64,000 nt of DNA from Massilibacteroides vaginae (GCF_900178525.1 NZ_FXDJ01000008.1:191001-255000); one strand, 5' to 3'; numbered from the stretch's first letter, positions 34,799 through 44,301 are shown. Made by a program: numbers and translations. The notes: generated by a model from the sequence alone, not told the origin.

Positions 34799-35525
34799 AT
34801 TTCTTTTTCAAAACATCCCGAATCTCCTCTTCCGTCAGCTCTTTTACATTGGTGATGGTATAAGAATTGTATAAGAAATTTCCATACAGATTGCATTCTT
34901 CTATAACCTTATCAAGCACATCTTTTATGTTAAGTCTTACCGGAATCAGCACTATGAGATCTACAAAAACATCATGTATTGTTAATCGTTCTATTTCACA
35001 ATTTTCTCTTTCAAGATAATAGGAGAACTCACGTTCGATAATTTGTCGTTGCAGATCGTCAAACGGGTGATCATTTTTTGATGGAAACATCATATAAAAA
35101 CGAAGCTTTTCACCTTTCCCTCCAAGTCCGGTAGAGATATAAACTTGTTTTTCGTCAGACAATTCCGATTCTAACGAGATGCGACTCTCCATCAGCGCCA
35201 TATACGCCCAGTTCGTAACATCTTCGGATGAATGACCTGCATAGTTCTCCAACGCTCTGTAAGCCCTGACCTGACGGGAAACAGCCAATGAAGACAGCAC
35301 GTATCTTTTATATTCCGTACTTGTTTCCTCGTCGTTCAAAGTGTCAACAAACGTATCGTATTCTATATCCGTTAACTCTCCACGTTCTTTTCTTATTTGC
35401 TCAGAATATTTAAAATATTCCATTTGCAATTCAACCGGTACTCGTTGTTCCAATATATGAAACCGACCATCGATTTTACTGAAAGAGTCACGGAATTTTG
35501 AGAAAACATCTTCTTTATCTTTCAT
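34773..35525 (-). CDS. Conserved-looking hypothetical protein, function unknown
   Basis: 250 residues, soluble, no signal peptide or membrane helix, rich in Glu, Arg and Tyr. The first half looks helical (SSLAVSRQVRAYRALENYAG resembles HEAT-like helices); the second half has the conserved-looking phrase YISTGLGGKGEKLRFYMMFPS and a closing alpha/beta stretch. I recognise no domain. It is the first gene of the GT2/GtrA unit and overlaps gtrA by 26 bp, which argues for a real and co-regulated gene. A cytoplasmic role in the same surface-sugar pathway cannot be shown. Confidence 0.8.
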   Translation of the reverse strand: MKDKEDVFSKFRDSFSKIDGRFHILEQRVPVELQMEYFKYSEQIRKERGELTDIEYDTFVDTLNDEETSTEYKRYVLSSLAVSRQVRAYRALENYAGHSSEDVTNWAYMALMESRISLESELSDEKQVYISTGLGGKGEKLRFYMMFPSKNDHPFDDLQRQIIEREFSYYLERENCEIERLTIHDVFVDLIVLIPVRLNIKDVLDKVIEECNLYGNFLYNSYTITNVKELTEEEIRDVLKKKYGNNQAGD

Positions 35526-35567
35526 AACCCTTTGATTTATAAATTATACTATTTATAAGAACCAGAA

Positions 35568-35575
35568 CAAAGTTA
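35568..35575 (-). promoter_or_regulatory. -7 box upstream of the hypothetical/gtrA/GT2 unit
   Basis: The minus strand reads TAACTTTG, 42 bp before the start codon. No clear -33 element. Confidence 0.45.
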
Positions 35576-35763
35576 ATGTTTTTTGGTAAAAATCACATAT
35601 TAAATGGAAACAAGTATTACAAGGAGCCATCGAAGCTAAAAAAGCAAGTCGGTTTTCGCAGCTCAATTTCCACCTTTTTTAAGTTAAAATTGAGGCAAAA
35701 TGATGCCTTTTTCTGTTGTTTTTTAAGTAACTGAATATCAACACCTTTAATACATCCGAAAAC

Positions 35764-35837
35764 ATAAAGGTTATTTCTGGAAATATAAAGGATATTTTTG
35801 AAAAAATAAAGGATATCTTTTCAAAGATAAAGGATGC
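35764..35837 (+). repeat. Four-unit 21-bp-phased ATAAAGG array (copy A3)
   Basis: Cores start at 35764, 35785, 35806 and 35827 (GGTTAT, GGATAT, GGATAT, GGATGC), exactly 21 bp apart. ACTGAATATCA at 35730 is the shared left-flank motif, 34 bp before the first core. Further left, CTCAATTT (35662-35669) pairs with AAATTGAG (35687-35694). It lies in the 439-bp gap between divergent genes; the rest of the gap holds the two promoters only. Confidence 0.87.
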
Positions 35838-35928
35838 AAAATTTATCGATGCAGTTTTGCTGTAAAACGGATTTGTTAATTTTGTTTAGACCTGAGTTGT
35901 TGAACGGGGCTAATGTATCGTATTTTAC

Positions 35929-35936
35929 TACCTTTG
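35929..35936 (+). promoter_or_regulatory. -7 box of the M23 peptidase gene
   Basis: TACCTTTG matches TAnnTTTG, 28 bp before the ATG at 35965. Confidence 0.55.
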
Positions 35937-35964
35937 CACGATTAATCACGAGCATTTACAAACA

Positions 35965-37653
35965 ATGAAATTTCACGTTACCATAATCATCTATATTTCA
36001 GTTTTTCTTTCTTCTTCTTTTGCCTATTCTCAGGATAAAGCCTTGCGTAATCCGTTTGATTTTCCGATTCTTTTGAGTGGTAATTTCGGAGAATTAAGAG
36101 CCAGTCATTTTCATTCGGGTATTGACTTTAAAACACAAGGAGTGGAAGGAAAACCTGTTAGGGCAGTGCTGGATGGCTATATCTCCCGAATAGGTGTGAG
36201 TCCGTGGGGATATGGAAATGTGTTATATATGAATCACCCGGATGGAACAACGACTGTTTATGCGCATCTACAGAAGTTTTCCGATTCTATTGCCTTTTAT
36301 GTAAAAGAACAACAATATATTGAAGAGAGTTTTACCGTAAACCTTTACCCGGACGCTGCGCGTTTTACATTTAAACAGGGAGAGGTAATTGGGTTTGGGG
36401 GTAATTCGGGCAGCTCAGGCGGTCCTCATTTGCATTTTGAAGTAAGAGACACCGAAACCGAAGAGGTGCTTGATCCGCTGTTTTACTTTAAAGACCGGGT
36501 CAAAGACACGCGCCCTCCGCGAATCACGGGGTTGAAGGTCTATCCTATCGAATCACGGGGCATTGTAAATGGCAGTGTGCGTCCTCGCACGTTGAAACTT
36601 TCTACCCCCAAAAACACACAACAATTAATTGTAAGCGACAAAATAGAAGCTTGGGGCGATATTGCTTTCGGCGTAAAAGCTTTTGATTCTATGGATGGCA
36701 CTTCAAATATTTACGGTGTAAAAGAAGTGATACTGATGAAAGACAGCGACGTGGTTTTTCGTAGTAACATTGAGCAATATTCGTTTGATGAGACGCGTTA
36801 TCTGAATAGTTTTACGGACTATTCGGAATGGAGAAAAAGCGGATCGTTTTTCATGAAAAGTTTTATTGAACCCGGCAACCGGCTTCGTTTTATATCGGGC
36901 AAAGACCGTGGAATTATCACGATAGACGAAGAACGAACTTACCTTCTTTCCTACCTCCTTTCCGATATGCAAGGCAACACTACCTTGTTGGCTTTTAAGG
37001 TGCAGGGTAAAAAACAGGATTTGCCGGAAGTAAAGGATTCGACCGTGTTTAATTGGACCGGAGATAATCGGTTTGGTTCTAAAGGTGTGCGTTTATTTAT
37101 TCCACGGGGGAATCTGTATACGGATTTGACACTAAAATACAGTCATAAAGAAGATTCTACGGCTTTGGCCGGAATACATACATTGCACGCCGAAGCTATC
37201 CCGCTGCATAAGTCGGCAGACTTATCCATCCGGCTACAGCACGACACCCTTTCCAACAAACAACAATACGGTATCGTACGCCTGCACAAAGGCCGCAAGT
37301 ATTGGGTTGGAGGTAAATACCGCGACGGATGGATGCAGGGCAGCATACGTGAACTGGCTACTTATTCACTTGCGGCAGATACAGTTCCACCGGTCATTAC
37401 TCCCATTGATCCGGACACTTGGGTGCAAAAAAAGCGCATTACCATTCGAATAGCCGATCAGCTGAGTGGTGTAAATACCTATCGTGGCGAAATAGACGGC
37501 GAATTTGTTCTTTTCGAATTCGACGGCAAAAAAGGTTTGCTCACCTACCGTTTCGATTCAGAACGATTAACCAAAGGAACCCACGAATTAACTTTCACCG
37601 TTACCGACGCCTGCGGCAATCAATCAATCTACACCCGGAAATTTAATTGGTAG
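35965..37653 (+). CDS. M23-family (LytM) metallopeptidase, secreted
   Basis: 562 residues with a signal peptide (MKFHVTIIIYISVFLSSSFA). The LytM domain comes first (about 40-175): His50 and Asp54 in HFHSGIDF, YAHL (His101) and HLHFE (His155, His157) give the complete zinc site and catalytic His, so it should be an active cell-wall endopeptidase rather than a degenerate activator. The remaining 380 residues are beta-rich, with Ig-like blocks (VPPVITPIDPDTWVQKKRITIRIADQLSGVNTYRGEIDG). The domain order, peptidase first and a long beta tail, is often seen in Bacteroidota. It is monocistronic. Confidence 0.92.
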   Translation: MKFHVTIIIYISVFLSSSFAYSQDKALRNPFDFPILLSGNFGELRASHFHSGIDFKTQGVEGKPVRAVLDGYISRIGVSPWGYGNVLYMNHPDGTTTVYAHLQKFSDSIAFYVKEQQYIEESFTVNLYPDAARFTFKQGEVIGFGGNSGSSGGPHLHFEVRDTETEEVLDPLFYFKDRVKDTRPPRITGLKVYPIESRGIVNGSVRPRTLKLSTPKNTQQLIVSDKIEAWGDIAFGVKAFDSMDGTSNIYGVKEVILMKDSDVVFRSNIEQYSFDETRYLNSFTDYSEWRKSGSFFMKSFIEPGNRLRFISGKDRGIITIDEERTYLLSYLLSDMQGNTTLLAFKVQGKKQDLPEVKDSTVFNWTGDNRFGSKGVRLFIPRGNLYTDLTLKYSHKEDSTALAGIHTLHAEAIPLHKSADLSIRLQHDTLSNKQQYGIVRLHKGRKYWVGGKYRDGWMQGSIRELATYSLAADTVPPVITPIDPDTWVQKKRITIRIADQLSGVNTYRGEIDGEFVLFEFDGKKGLLTYRFDSERLTKGTHELTFTVTDACGNQSIYTRKFNW

Positions 37654-37698
37654 TTTTGTATTGACCACCACCATAAACACTAACAAAACGCGAATGGT

Positions 37699-37729
37699 TT
37701 TGTTATCACGGCAGGATGTTTTACTTTTG
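37699..37729 (+). promoter_or_regulatory. Canonical Bacteroidota promoter of topB
   Basis: -33 TTTG (37699-37702), a 19-bp spacer and -7 TACTTTTG (37722-37729) match the TTTG-N19-TAnnTTTG consensus in full. The ATG is 17 bp downstream. This is the best promoter match in the window. Confidence 0.75.
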
Positions 37730-37746
37730 CCAATAAATAAGAGAAG

Positions 37747-39789
37747 ATGAAAGTATGTATTGCCGAAAAGCCCAGCGTGGCACGTGAAATAGCTGATATT
37801 CTTGGCGCTAAAACAAGGAAAAAGGGCTATTTGGAAGGAAATGGCTATCAGGTGACGTGGACTTTTGGACATTTATGTACGCTTAAAGAGCCTCACGAAT
37901 ATACACCCGGTTGGCGGCAATGGAGTCTTACTTCATTACCTATGATTCCTCCCCGTTTTGGCATAAAGTTGATCGACAGTCCGTCATACATTGAGCAATT
38001 CAACGTGATTGAAAGCCTGATGAAAAACGCGGAAGTGGTGATTAACTGCGGTGATGCCGGGCAGGAAGGTGAATTAATTCAACGTTGGGTAATGCAAAAG
38101 GCCGGATGTAAATGTCCGGTTTATCGCTTGTGGATATCTTCTTTAACGGAAGATGCTATTCGGGAAGGATTCTCCAAATTGAAGGAACAGTCTGAATTCG
38201 CGCCTTTGTATGAAGCCGGACTTTCACGCGCTATTGGCGACTGGCTGCTGGGTATGAATGCTACCCGTTTGTATACATTAAAATATGGACAAAACAAGCA
38301 GGTACTTTCAATCGGACGGGTACAAACACCAACATTGGCATTGATCGTAAACCGACAAAATGAAATAGATAACTTTACGCCGGAACCTTTCTGGGAACTG
38401 AAAACAATTTACAGAAATACTAAGTTTTCGGCCACAAAAGGAAAATTTCTGAATAAAGAAGAGGGTGAAGCATTTCTGGAAATCGCGCGACAAGCTGATT
38501 TTACCGTAACCGATGTATCGCAAAAAAAAGGGAAGGAAGGCTCTCCCCGATTATTCGATTTGACTTCTCTTCAGGTAGAATGCAATAAAAAATTTGCCTT
38601 CACTGCCGATGAAACGTTAAAACTGATCCAATTACTTTACGAGAAAAAAGTAACTACTTATCCCCGTGTTGATACCACTTATTTAAGTGAGGATATTTAT
38701 CCGAAGGTGCCAACTATACTAAAAGGGCTTGAAGGATATGAAGAGTTAACGCGTGTATTGGCCGGAGCCAAGATCCCCAAAAACAAGAAGGTGTTTGACA
38801 ATGCAAAGATTACGGATCACCATGCGATTATTCCTACCGGAGTTCCCGCTCGTAATTTGAACGAGAATGAACGGAAAGTGTATGATCTGGTGACACGACG
38901 TTTCATTGCCGCGTTTTATCCGGACTGTGATATTTCAACAACAACAGTTCTCGGAAAAGTAGACAAAGTAGATTTTAAGGTTAGCGGAAAGCAAATTATC
39001 AATCCCGGTTGGCGTGTTGTGTTTGGTGCTGAACAAAAAGACCCCGACGCACCGGAAACGGAAGAAGATGCCGGTGTATTGCCTGCTTTTGAAGTAGGCG
39101 AAAGCGGTCCGCACGAACCGGTTTTAGGCGAATCATGGACGCAACCCCCGAAACCTTACTCCGAGGCCACCTTGCTTCGGGCAATGGAGACGGCAGGGAA
39201 ATTGGTCGACAACGACGAATTGCGTGACGCATTAAAGGAAAACGGCATAGGGCGCCCTTCTACCCGTGCGGCCATCATTGAAACATTGTTCAAACGCAAC
39301 TATATCCGCAAAGAGCGAAAGAATTTGCTTCCCACTGCTACCGGAAAAGAACTGATTGAAACCATTAAGGAAGAGTTACTGAAAAGTGCCGAACTGACAG
39401 GGCTTTGGGAGAAAAAACTTCGACAGATTGAAAAAGGACAATATGAAGCCAGACTTTTTCTCGAAGAATTAAAGCAGATGGTCAGTGAAATTGTACAACA
39501 CGTTCTGTGCGACCAAAGTAGCCGGGCTATTACCATTGAGGAAGCTGTAAAAACGGAAGAGAAAAAAACAAAGGAAAAGAAACCCCGCAAACCTCGTGCT
39601 AAAAAAGAAGACACAAAAACCGATAAACTCGTTTGTCCAGTCTGTAAGAAAGGAAGTCTGTTAAGAGGAAAAACGGCATACGGTTGCTCGGCCTATAAAG
39701 AAGGCTGCACATTCCGTCTGGACTATGCTACTTATGGCGAAGGCCTGACTGATGAACAGTTAAAAGAACTAATCAAAAACATGAAATAA
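37747..39789 (+). CDS. topB: DNA topoisomerase III
   Basis: 680 residues, type IA topoisomerase that relaxes and decatenates single-stranded DNA. The toprim domain starts CIAEKPSVAREIADILGA (Glu7). The acidic motif reads DAGQEGEL (Asp103 to Glu109), where most type IA enzymes have D-x-D-R-E-G-E, so the second Asp and the Arg are replaced. The catalytic Tyr305 lies in TTYPRVDTTYLS; SIGRVQTPTLALIV and GIGRPSTRAAIIETLFKRNYI are standard. After a Lys-rich linker the C-terminus has a zinc ribbon (CPVCKKGSLLRGK, CSAYKEGC). A Nudix gene follows 5 bp later. Confidence 0.95.
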   Translation: MKVCIAEKPSVAREIADILGAKTRKKGYLEGNGYQVTWTFGHLCTLKEPHEYTPGWRQWSLTSLPMIPPRFGIKLIDSPSYIEQFNVIESLMKNAEVVINCGDAGQEGELIQRWVMQKAGCKCPVYRLWISSLTEDAIREGFSKLKEQSEFAPLYEAGLSRAIGDWLLGMNATRLYTLKYGQNKQVLSIGRVQTPTLALIVNRQNEIDNFTPEPFWELKTIYRNTKFSATKGKFLNKEEGEAFLEIARQADFTVTDVSQKKGKEGSPRLFDLTSLQVECNKKFAFTADETLKLIQLLYEKKVTTYPRVDTTYLSEDIYPKVPTILKGLEGYEELTRVLAGAKIPKNKKVFDNAKITDHHAIIPTGVPARNLNENERKVYDLVTRRFIAAFYPDCDISTTTVLGKVDKVDFKVSGKQIINPGWRVVFGAEQKDPDAPETEEDAGVLPAFEVGESGPHEPVLGESWTQPPKPYSEATLLRAMETAGKLVDNDELRDALKENGIGRPSTRAAIIETLFKRNYIRKERKNLLPTATGKELIETIKEELLKSAELTGLWEKKLRQIEKGQYEARLFLEELKQMVSEIVQHVLCDQSSRAITIEEAVKTEEKKTKEKKPRKPRAKKEDTKTDKLVCPVCKKGSLLRGKTAYGCSAYKEGCTFRLDYATYGEGLTDEQLKELIKNMK

Positions 39790-39794
39790 AGCAC

Positions 39795-40298
39795 ATGCAA
39801 AAAACGGAGTGGTTCCCATTGGTTAACGAATCCGGCGAGACAATAGGCAAAGCAAGTCGCCGGGAATGTCATAGTGGAAGTAAACTTTTACATCCTGTGG
39901 TGCACTTGCATATATTTAACGATGCCGGGGATATCTTTTTGCAAAAGAGGTCGATGACAAAAGATATTCAGCCCGGCAAATGGGATACTTCGGTAGGTGG
40001 ACATGTTGATTATGGAGAAACAGTGGAAGAGGCATTGAAAAGGGAAGTTCGCGAAGAGTTAGGAATTACAGACTTCACACCCATCTACCTGACTAACTAT
40101 GTTTTTGAATCGAACATCGAAAGAGAATTGGTCAATACATTCCGTACAATTTACTGTGGAGAGATACATCCGGACACAACAGAATTGGATGGCGGACGCT
40201 TCTGGACAATGGAAGAAGTTAAAGCCGGATTAGGAAAAGGACTCTTCACTCCGAATTTTGAAACTGAGTTTATACGCTTATTTTTTGCGAGTAAATAA
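39795..40298 (+). CDS. Nudix hydrolase (IPP isomerase-like subgroup)
   Basis: 167 residues. The Nudix box GGHVDYGETVEEALKREVREELGI is complete (G-x5-E-x7-REUxEExGU). The flanking sequence PLVNESGETIGKASRRECHSGSKLLHPVVHLHIFN and LQKRSMTKDIQPGKWDTSVGGH is that of the YfcD/IDI-like branch, which hydrolyses nucleoside diphosphate derivatives or isomerises isopentenyl diphosphate. Without the IDI Cys active site being clear, hydrolase is the safer call. It is joined to topB by a 5-bp gap; no functional link is known. Confidence 0.88.
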   Translation: MQKTEWFPLVNESGETIGKASRRECHSGSKLLHPVVHLHIFNDAGDIFLQKRSMTKDIQPGKWDTSVGGHVDYGETVEEALKREVREELGITDFTPIYLTNYVFESNIERELVNTFRTIYCGEIHPDTTELDGGRFWTMEEVKAGLGKGLFTPNFETEFIRLFFASK

Positions 40299-40345
40299 TA
40301 TATTTTTTAGATTCGCCATTAATGGTTATAAACTTAAGGGCGATG

Positions 40346-42139
40346 ATGAAACAATTTAATTATGGAGCTGTAGGAAACTGTAGAACAGGTGCATTGATCT
40401 CTGAAAGAGGAAGTGTAGATTGGCTTTGCATGCCGGATTTTGATTCTCCTTCCGTATTCGGAAAGCTTTTAGACAAAGATAAAGGAGGTAGTTTTAGTTT
40501 TCTGGTTGACGATAACTATATGATCAGTCAGAACTATATTGAACACACCAATATTTTATCCACCTTATTTGAATCCGAAGAAGGCAGTTTTGAAGTGATC
40601 GACTTTATGCCTCGCTACAAGATGCTGGATTTTGATTATTATCTTCCACCTGAACTGTATCGAATGATTAGATTAAAAAGAGGTAAACCACGATTCAGGA
40701 TACAATATAAGCCGGCATTGGATTATGCCCGCCATAAAATGAGGCATGAAATAACTTCCGAGTATATTAAATCGTTCAGCATCTCGGAGAAATACGATAC
40801 TATTTTTCTATACTCCAGTCTGGATTACAACAAGATCATATCCAGCGAAGAAATACTTTTGACGGATGACGAGTTTCTTTTGGTGTCGTACAACCAGAAA
40901 TTAATCCCCATTGATCTGGATCGGGTTGATCTGGAATTTCAACGTACGCGGGTTTACTGGATAAACTGGGTTAACCGTTCGAAAAAATACACCCGATACA
41001 ATTCGATGATGGAAAGAAGCATGTTGGTTCTTAAGCTTATGTCTTATCAGCCAACAGGTGCAGTGCTTGCCGCATTAACCACCAGCTTGCCGGAATCAAT
41101 CGGAGAAGTACGTAATTGGGATTATCGTTTCTGCTGGCTTCGGGATGCATCCATGTCGATAGAAACACTTATCAATGTAGGACATAAAAGCGCGGCTGAA
41201 CGATTTATTTCTTTTCTAAGCAAGATATTAATCTCAAAGTCTGATAAATTCCAGATCATGTACGGCATTCGCGGAGAGCGTGTTCTGACAGAAACCGAAC
41301 TGTCTCACTTAAGTGGCTATAAAAATTCGCCTCCTGTTCGCATCGGAAATGATGCTTACAGACAGAAACAAAACGATTCGTTTGGCTATTTAATGAATGT
41401 TATATACCAATATTATTTTCATTTTAAAGGCACGCTGGCCCAAATAGAGGATATGTTTCAGGTGGTAAAGAACATTATTCGTACTGTAAGGCAAGATTGG
41501 TATAAACCGGATAAAGGCATTTGGGAAATACGAGGGGAAGAAAAGCATTTTGTTCTATCTAAAATCATGTGTTGGGTTGCTTTTGATCGTGCTGTAAGCA
41601 TAGCTCGCCTGCTAAATCAGGACGAACTGGCAGACAAATGGGAAAAAGAAGCAAATGAAATCAGAAAAGACGTACTTACCAACGGTTGGAAAGAGGAGGC
41701 AGGATTCTTTTCACAAACATACTGTAATTTAGAACTCGATTCTTCATTGCTCTTAATGGAAGTATATGGGTTTATTGAACCGAATGATCCCAGATATATT
41801 AAAACGGTAGACGCCATATACGATAGATTGATGTATAACGGACTTATGTTCAGATATAATAATACTGACGATTTCGGCATACCATCTTCTGCGTTTACAA
41901 TATGTACCTTTTGGATGGTAAGGGCGCTGCATGTGACTGGAAGAAAGAAAGAAGCGGAGGAATTGTTTGAACAATTACTGTCTTACGCAAATCATCTGGG
42001 CCTTTTTAGTGAAGATCTGGACTTTAACACCAAATCTCAATTAGGGAATTTTCCACAGGCTTATTCGCACTTAGCACTTATTAATACGGCTATGCTATTT
42101 GGTGAAGAAAAAAGTTATTCCAAATTTATCCGCCCTTAA
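40346..42139 (+). CDS. Glycoside hydrolase family 15 protein (glucoamylase or trehalase)
   Basis: 597 residues from ATG 40346, which has AAGGG 5 bp upstream; ATGs at 40343 and 40322 are also in frame. The N-terminal part NYGAVGNCRTGALISERGSVDWLCMPDFDSPSVFGKLLD and the (alpha/alpha)6 domain with NWDYRFCWLRDASMSIE, MYGIRGE, IWEIRGEEKHFVLSKIMCWVAFDRA and a late LGNFPQAYSHLALINTA are GH15 hallmarks. The Glu residues in RGE and the late region fit the acid/base pair. GH15 includes both glucoamylases and trehalases; the convergent trehalose-synthesis gene whose stop overlaps by 4 bp makes trehalase worth testing. There is no signal peptide, so it is cytoplasmic. Confidence 0.9.
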   Translation: MKQFNYGAVGNCRTGALISERGSVDWLCMPDFDSPSVFGKLLDKDKGGSFSFLVDDNYMISQNYIEHTNILSTLFESEEGSFEVIDFMPRYKMLDFDYYLPPELYRMIRLKRGKPRFRIQYKPALDYARHKMRHEITSEYIKSFSISEKYDTIFLYSSLDYNKIISSEEILLTDDEFLLVSYNQKLIPIDLDRVDLEFQRTRVYWINWVNRSKKYTRYNSMMERSMLVLKLMSYQPTGAVLAALTTSLPESIGEVRNWDYRFCWLRDASMSIETLINVGHKSAAERFISFLSKILISKSDKFQIMYGIRGERVLTETELSHLSGYKNSPPVRIGNDAYRQKQNDSFGYLMNVIYQYYFHFKGTLAQIEDMFQVVKNIIRTVRQDWYKPDKGIWEIRGEEKHFVLSKIMCWVAFDRAVSIARLLNQDELADKWEKEANEIRKDVLTNGWKEEAGFFSQTYCNLELDSSLLLMEVYGFIEPNDPRYIKTVDAIYDRLMYNGLMFRYNNTDDFGIPSSAFTICTFWMVRALHVTGRKKEAEELFEQLLSYANHLGLFSEDLDFNTKSQLGNFPQAYSHLALINTAMLFGEEKSYSKFIRP

Positions 42140-44301
42140 TCAGCTATACGGCGAAGGAATGGTATTGTTTCTGTTTGCGAGTTTAAGAAGAAACGGGCAA
42201 TTTCCGATACTGATCCTACTTTAATGGTAAATGCGTTTGCAGGTAAGGCGCGGAATATATCTTCGTCTGTAATGTCATCCCCCATAGCCAGAATAAAATC
42301 ATAATCACGCTGAGCAAGTAATCGTTGGGTTTCACTACCCTTCGTGTTTTGCGGTGATTTTATTTCTACTACTTTATTGCCACGTAGAATCTGTAAATTA
42401 AGTCGGGCACATGGTTCAATCAAAGCATTTACCAACTGTTGCTCTCTTAAGGACGCAAACCAGCTATCCACATTTCGATAATGCCAAACCAGCGCTGTGT
42501 TTTTTACTTCAAGCTTAGAGTGGAGTGTTTTGTCTACAAAAAGCTGAAGGATATTTATTATCTCTTCATCAAACGTCATGTCAATTATATTCTCAACCCA
42601 TTTTCCTCCTTCTTTATAGAAAGCACCGTGTTCAGCAGCGAGCGACAATGGTAAGTGGCCTAACCATTTTTCTAATGTGTCGCGGTCGCGCCCGCTATTG
42701 ATCACAACATGGTTAGAAGGATCATCGCAAAGAAGTTGCAGAGTAGCGATTAGTTCATCGGTAGGAACCGCATCTTCCGGTTTTCGTTTGAAGCCGACAA
42801 GTGTGCCGTCGTAATCTAAGATAAACAACCTTTTTTCTGAAGAGGCATACGCTTGCTTGATCCAATCGGTTTTTGATTCCCCTATCCTCTTTTTATGAAG
42901 TTTGATGTTTCGTATCTTGATTTCAGAAAGTTCTTTGACAAATCCGGCGGCCCATCTATTCACATTTTGCTTGCTTATTTTCTTTTGCATGGTTTTCAAA
43001 GAATCCAGCTGTTCTTGTACGGGCATATTAAGCGCAGCCAATATAGCACGCGAGATCTCTTCCGTGTCATTCGGATTAACTATGATCGATTCGCTTAGCT
43101 CGATTGAGGCTCCGGCCATTTCGCTTAAGATCAACACACCCGGACTATCTCTTTTAACCGCGATGTATTCTTTGGCAACAAGGTTCATCCCATCTCTTAA
43201 AGGGGTAACCAATGCAATATCAGCGATGCTATACATGGCTATCAGTTCTTCAAAGTCGAACGAATGGTAGAAGTAATATACCGGTGTCCAGTTGATTGTT
43301 GAATATTGACCATTGATCCGTCCGATCATTTCATCAATACTGATTTTAAGACTGGAGTACTCTTCTACGTTTGCTCTTGATGGAACAATAATCATGGCAA
43401 GCGAAACATTTTCTCTATATTCCGGATTACTTTCAAGAAAACGATAGAACCCTTCCAAACGGTGCAAAATACCTTTGCTGTAATCCAGCCGGTCCACAGA
43501 AATAATAAGTTTGGAATTTCCGAATGTTTCCTTTAATTCCTTCGCTTTCTGTTGTATGTTCGGATTTAAGATGGCATTACTATATAATTCATAATTAATA
43601 CCCATCGGAAAAGTCTCCACATAAACCATTCTGTTTTCATGTTTTACCTGATCAAGATGGAAATGTGTATCTAACACCCGTTCTGTCGCGCTTACAAAAT
43701 GCCGCATGTAGTCATGCGTATGAAAACCGATTAAATCAGCACCCAATAATCCATTTAAAAGCTCGGCCCGCTCCGGTAAAACACGGAAAAGTTCGTAAGA
43801 CGGGAACGGTATATGATGAAAATACCCAATATTGACAAACTTATTCTGTGTTCTGATTAATTGAGGCAGTAACATTAAATGATAATCCTGAACCCAAACA
43901 ATATCATCATCTTCCAATAAGGGGAAAGTTGTTTCCGCAAATAACTGGTTTACTTCCTGATAAGATTTCCAATAGGAATTTTCATATTTTATGAAGGAAA
44001 AGAAATAATGACAAAGCGGCCATATTGTGCTGTTGCTATAGCCTTCATAATATTCTTCCACCTGATCTTCCGAAAGAAAAACAGGATGATAATTATGTTG
44101 GCTTAAATACTCCACAACCTGCGGTTTTTCGTTTTCATCTTCAATGTATAGACCTGGCCATCCCACCCAATGTATTTCGGTTTCTAAATCGAGAGAGGCT
44201 AATCCTGTTGCTAATCCTCCTTCACTCGGAATAAAAGAAAAATCACCATTTGTTCTGGTTGCTTTTACTGGAAGTCTGTTTGAAATAATAAATAATTTCA
44301 T
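42136..44301 (-). CDS. Fused trehalose-6-phosphate synthase/phosphatase
   Basis: 721 residues in two catalytic domains. Residues of about 1-465 are a GT20 synthase: FIISNRLPV, EGGLATGLASL, WVQDYHLMLLPQLIR, FHTHDYMRHF, SVDRLDYSKGILHRLEGF and PLRDGMNLVAKEY. Residues of about 490-721 are a HAD-type phosphatase: LFILDYDGTLVGF (nucleophile Asp near residue 495), VVINSGRDRDTLEKWLG, AEHGAFYKEGG, RGNKVVEIK and MGDDITDEDIFRAL. Both sets of motifs look active, so UDP-glucose and glucose-6-phosphate could be turned into trehalose by one protein, as in other bacterial and plant-like fusions. It converges on the GH15 gene; their stop codons overlap in TTAA. Confidence 0.95.
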   Translation of the reverse strand: MKLFIISNRLPVKATRTNGDFSFIPSEGGLATGLASLDLETEIHWVGWPGLYIEDENEKPQVVEYLSQHNYHPVFLSEDQVEEYYEGYSNSTIWPLCHYFFSFIKYENSYWKSYQEVNQLFAETTFPLLEDDDIVWVQDYHLMLLPQLIRTQNKFVNIGYFHHIPFPSYELFRVLPERAELLNGLLGADLIGFHTHDYMRHFVSATERVLDTHFHLDQVKHENRMVYVETFPMGINYELYSNAILNPNIQQKAKELKETFGNSKLIISVDRLDYSKGILHRLEGFYRFLESNPEYRENVSLAMIIVPSRANVEEYSSLKISIDEMIGRINGQYSTINWTPVYYFYHSFDFEELIAMYSIADIALVTPLRDGMNLVAKEYIAVKRDSPGVLILSEMAGASIELSESIIVNPNDTEEISRAILAALNMPVQEQLDSLKTMQKKISKQNVNRWAAGFVKELSEIKIRNIKLHKKRIGESKTDWIKQAYASSEKRLFILDYDGTLVGFKRKPEDAVPTDELIATLQLLCDDPSNHVVINSGRDRDTLEKWLGHLPLSLAAEHGAFYKEGGKWVENIIDMTFDEEIINILQLFVDKTLHSKLEVKNTALVWHYRNVDSWFASLREQQLVNALIEPCARLNLQILRGNKVVEIKSPQNTKGSETQRLLAQRDYDFILAMGDDITDEDIFRALPANAFTIKVGSVSEIARFFLNSQTETIPFLRRIAD

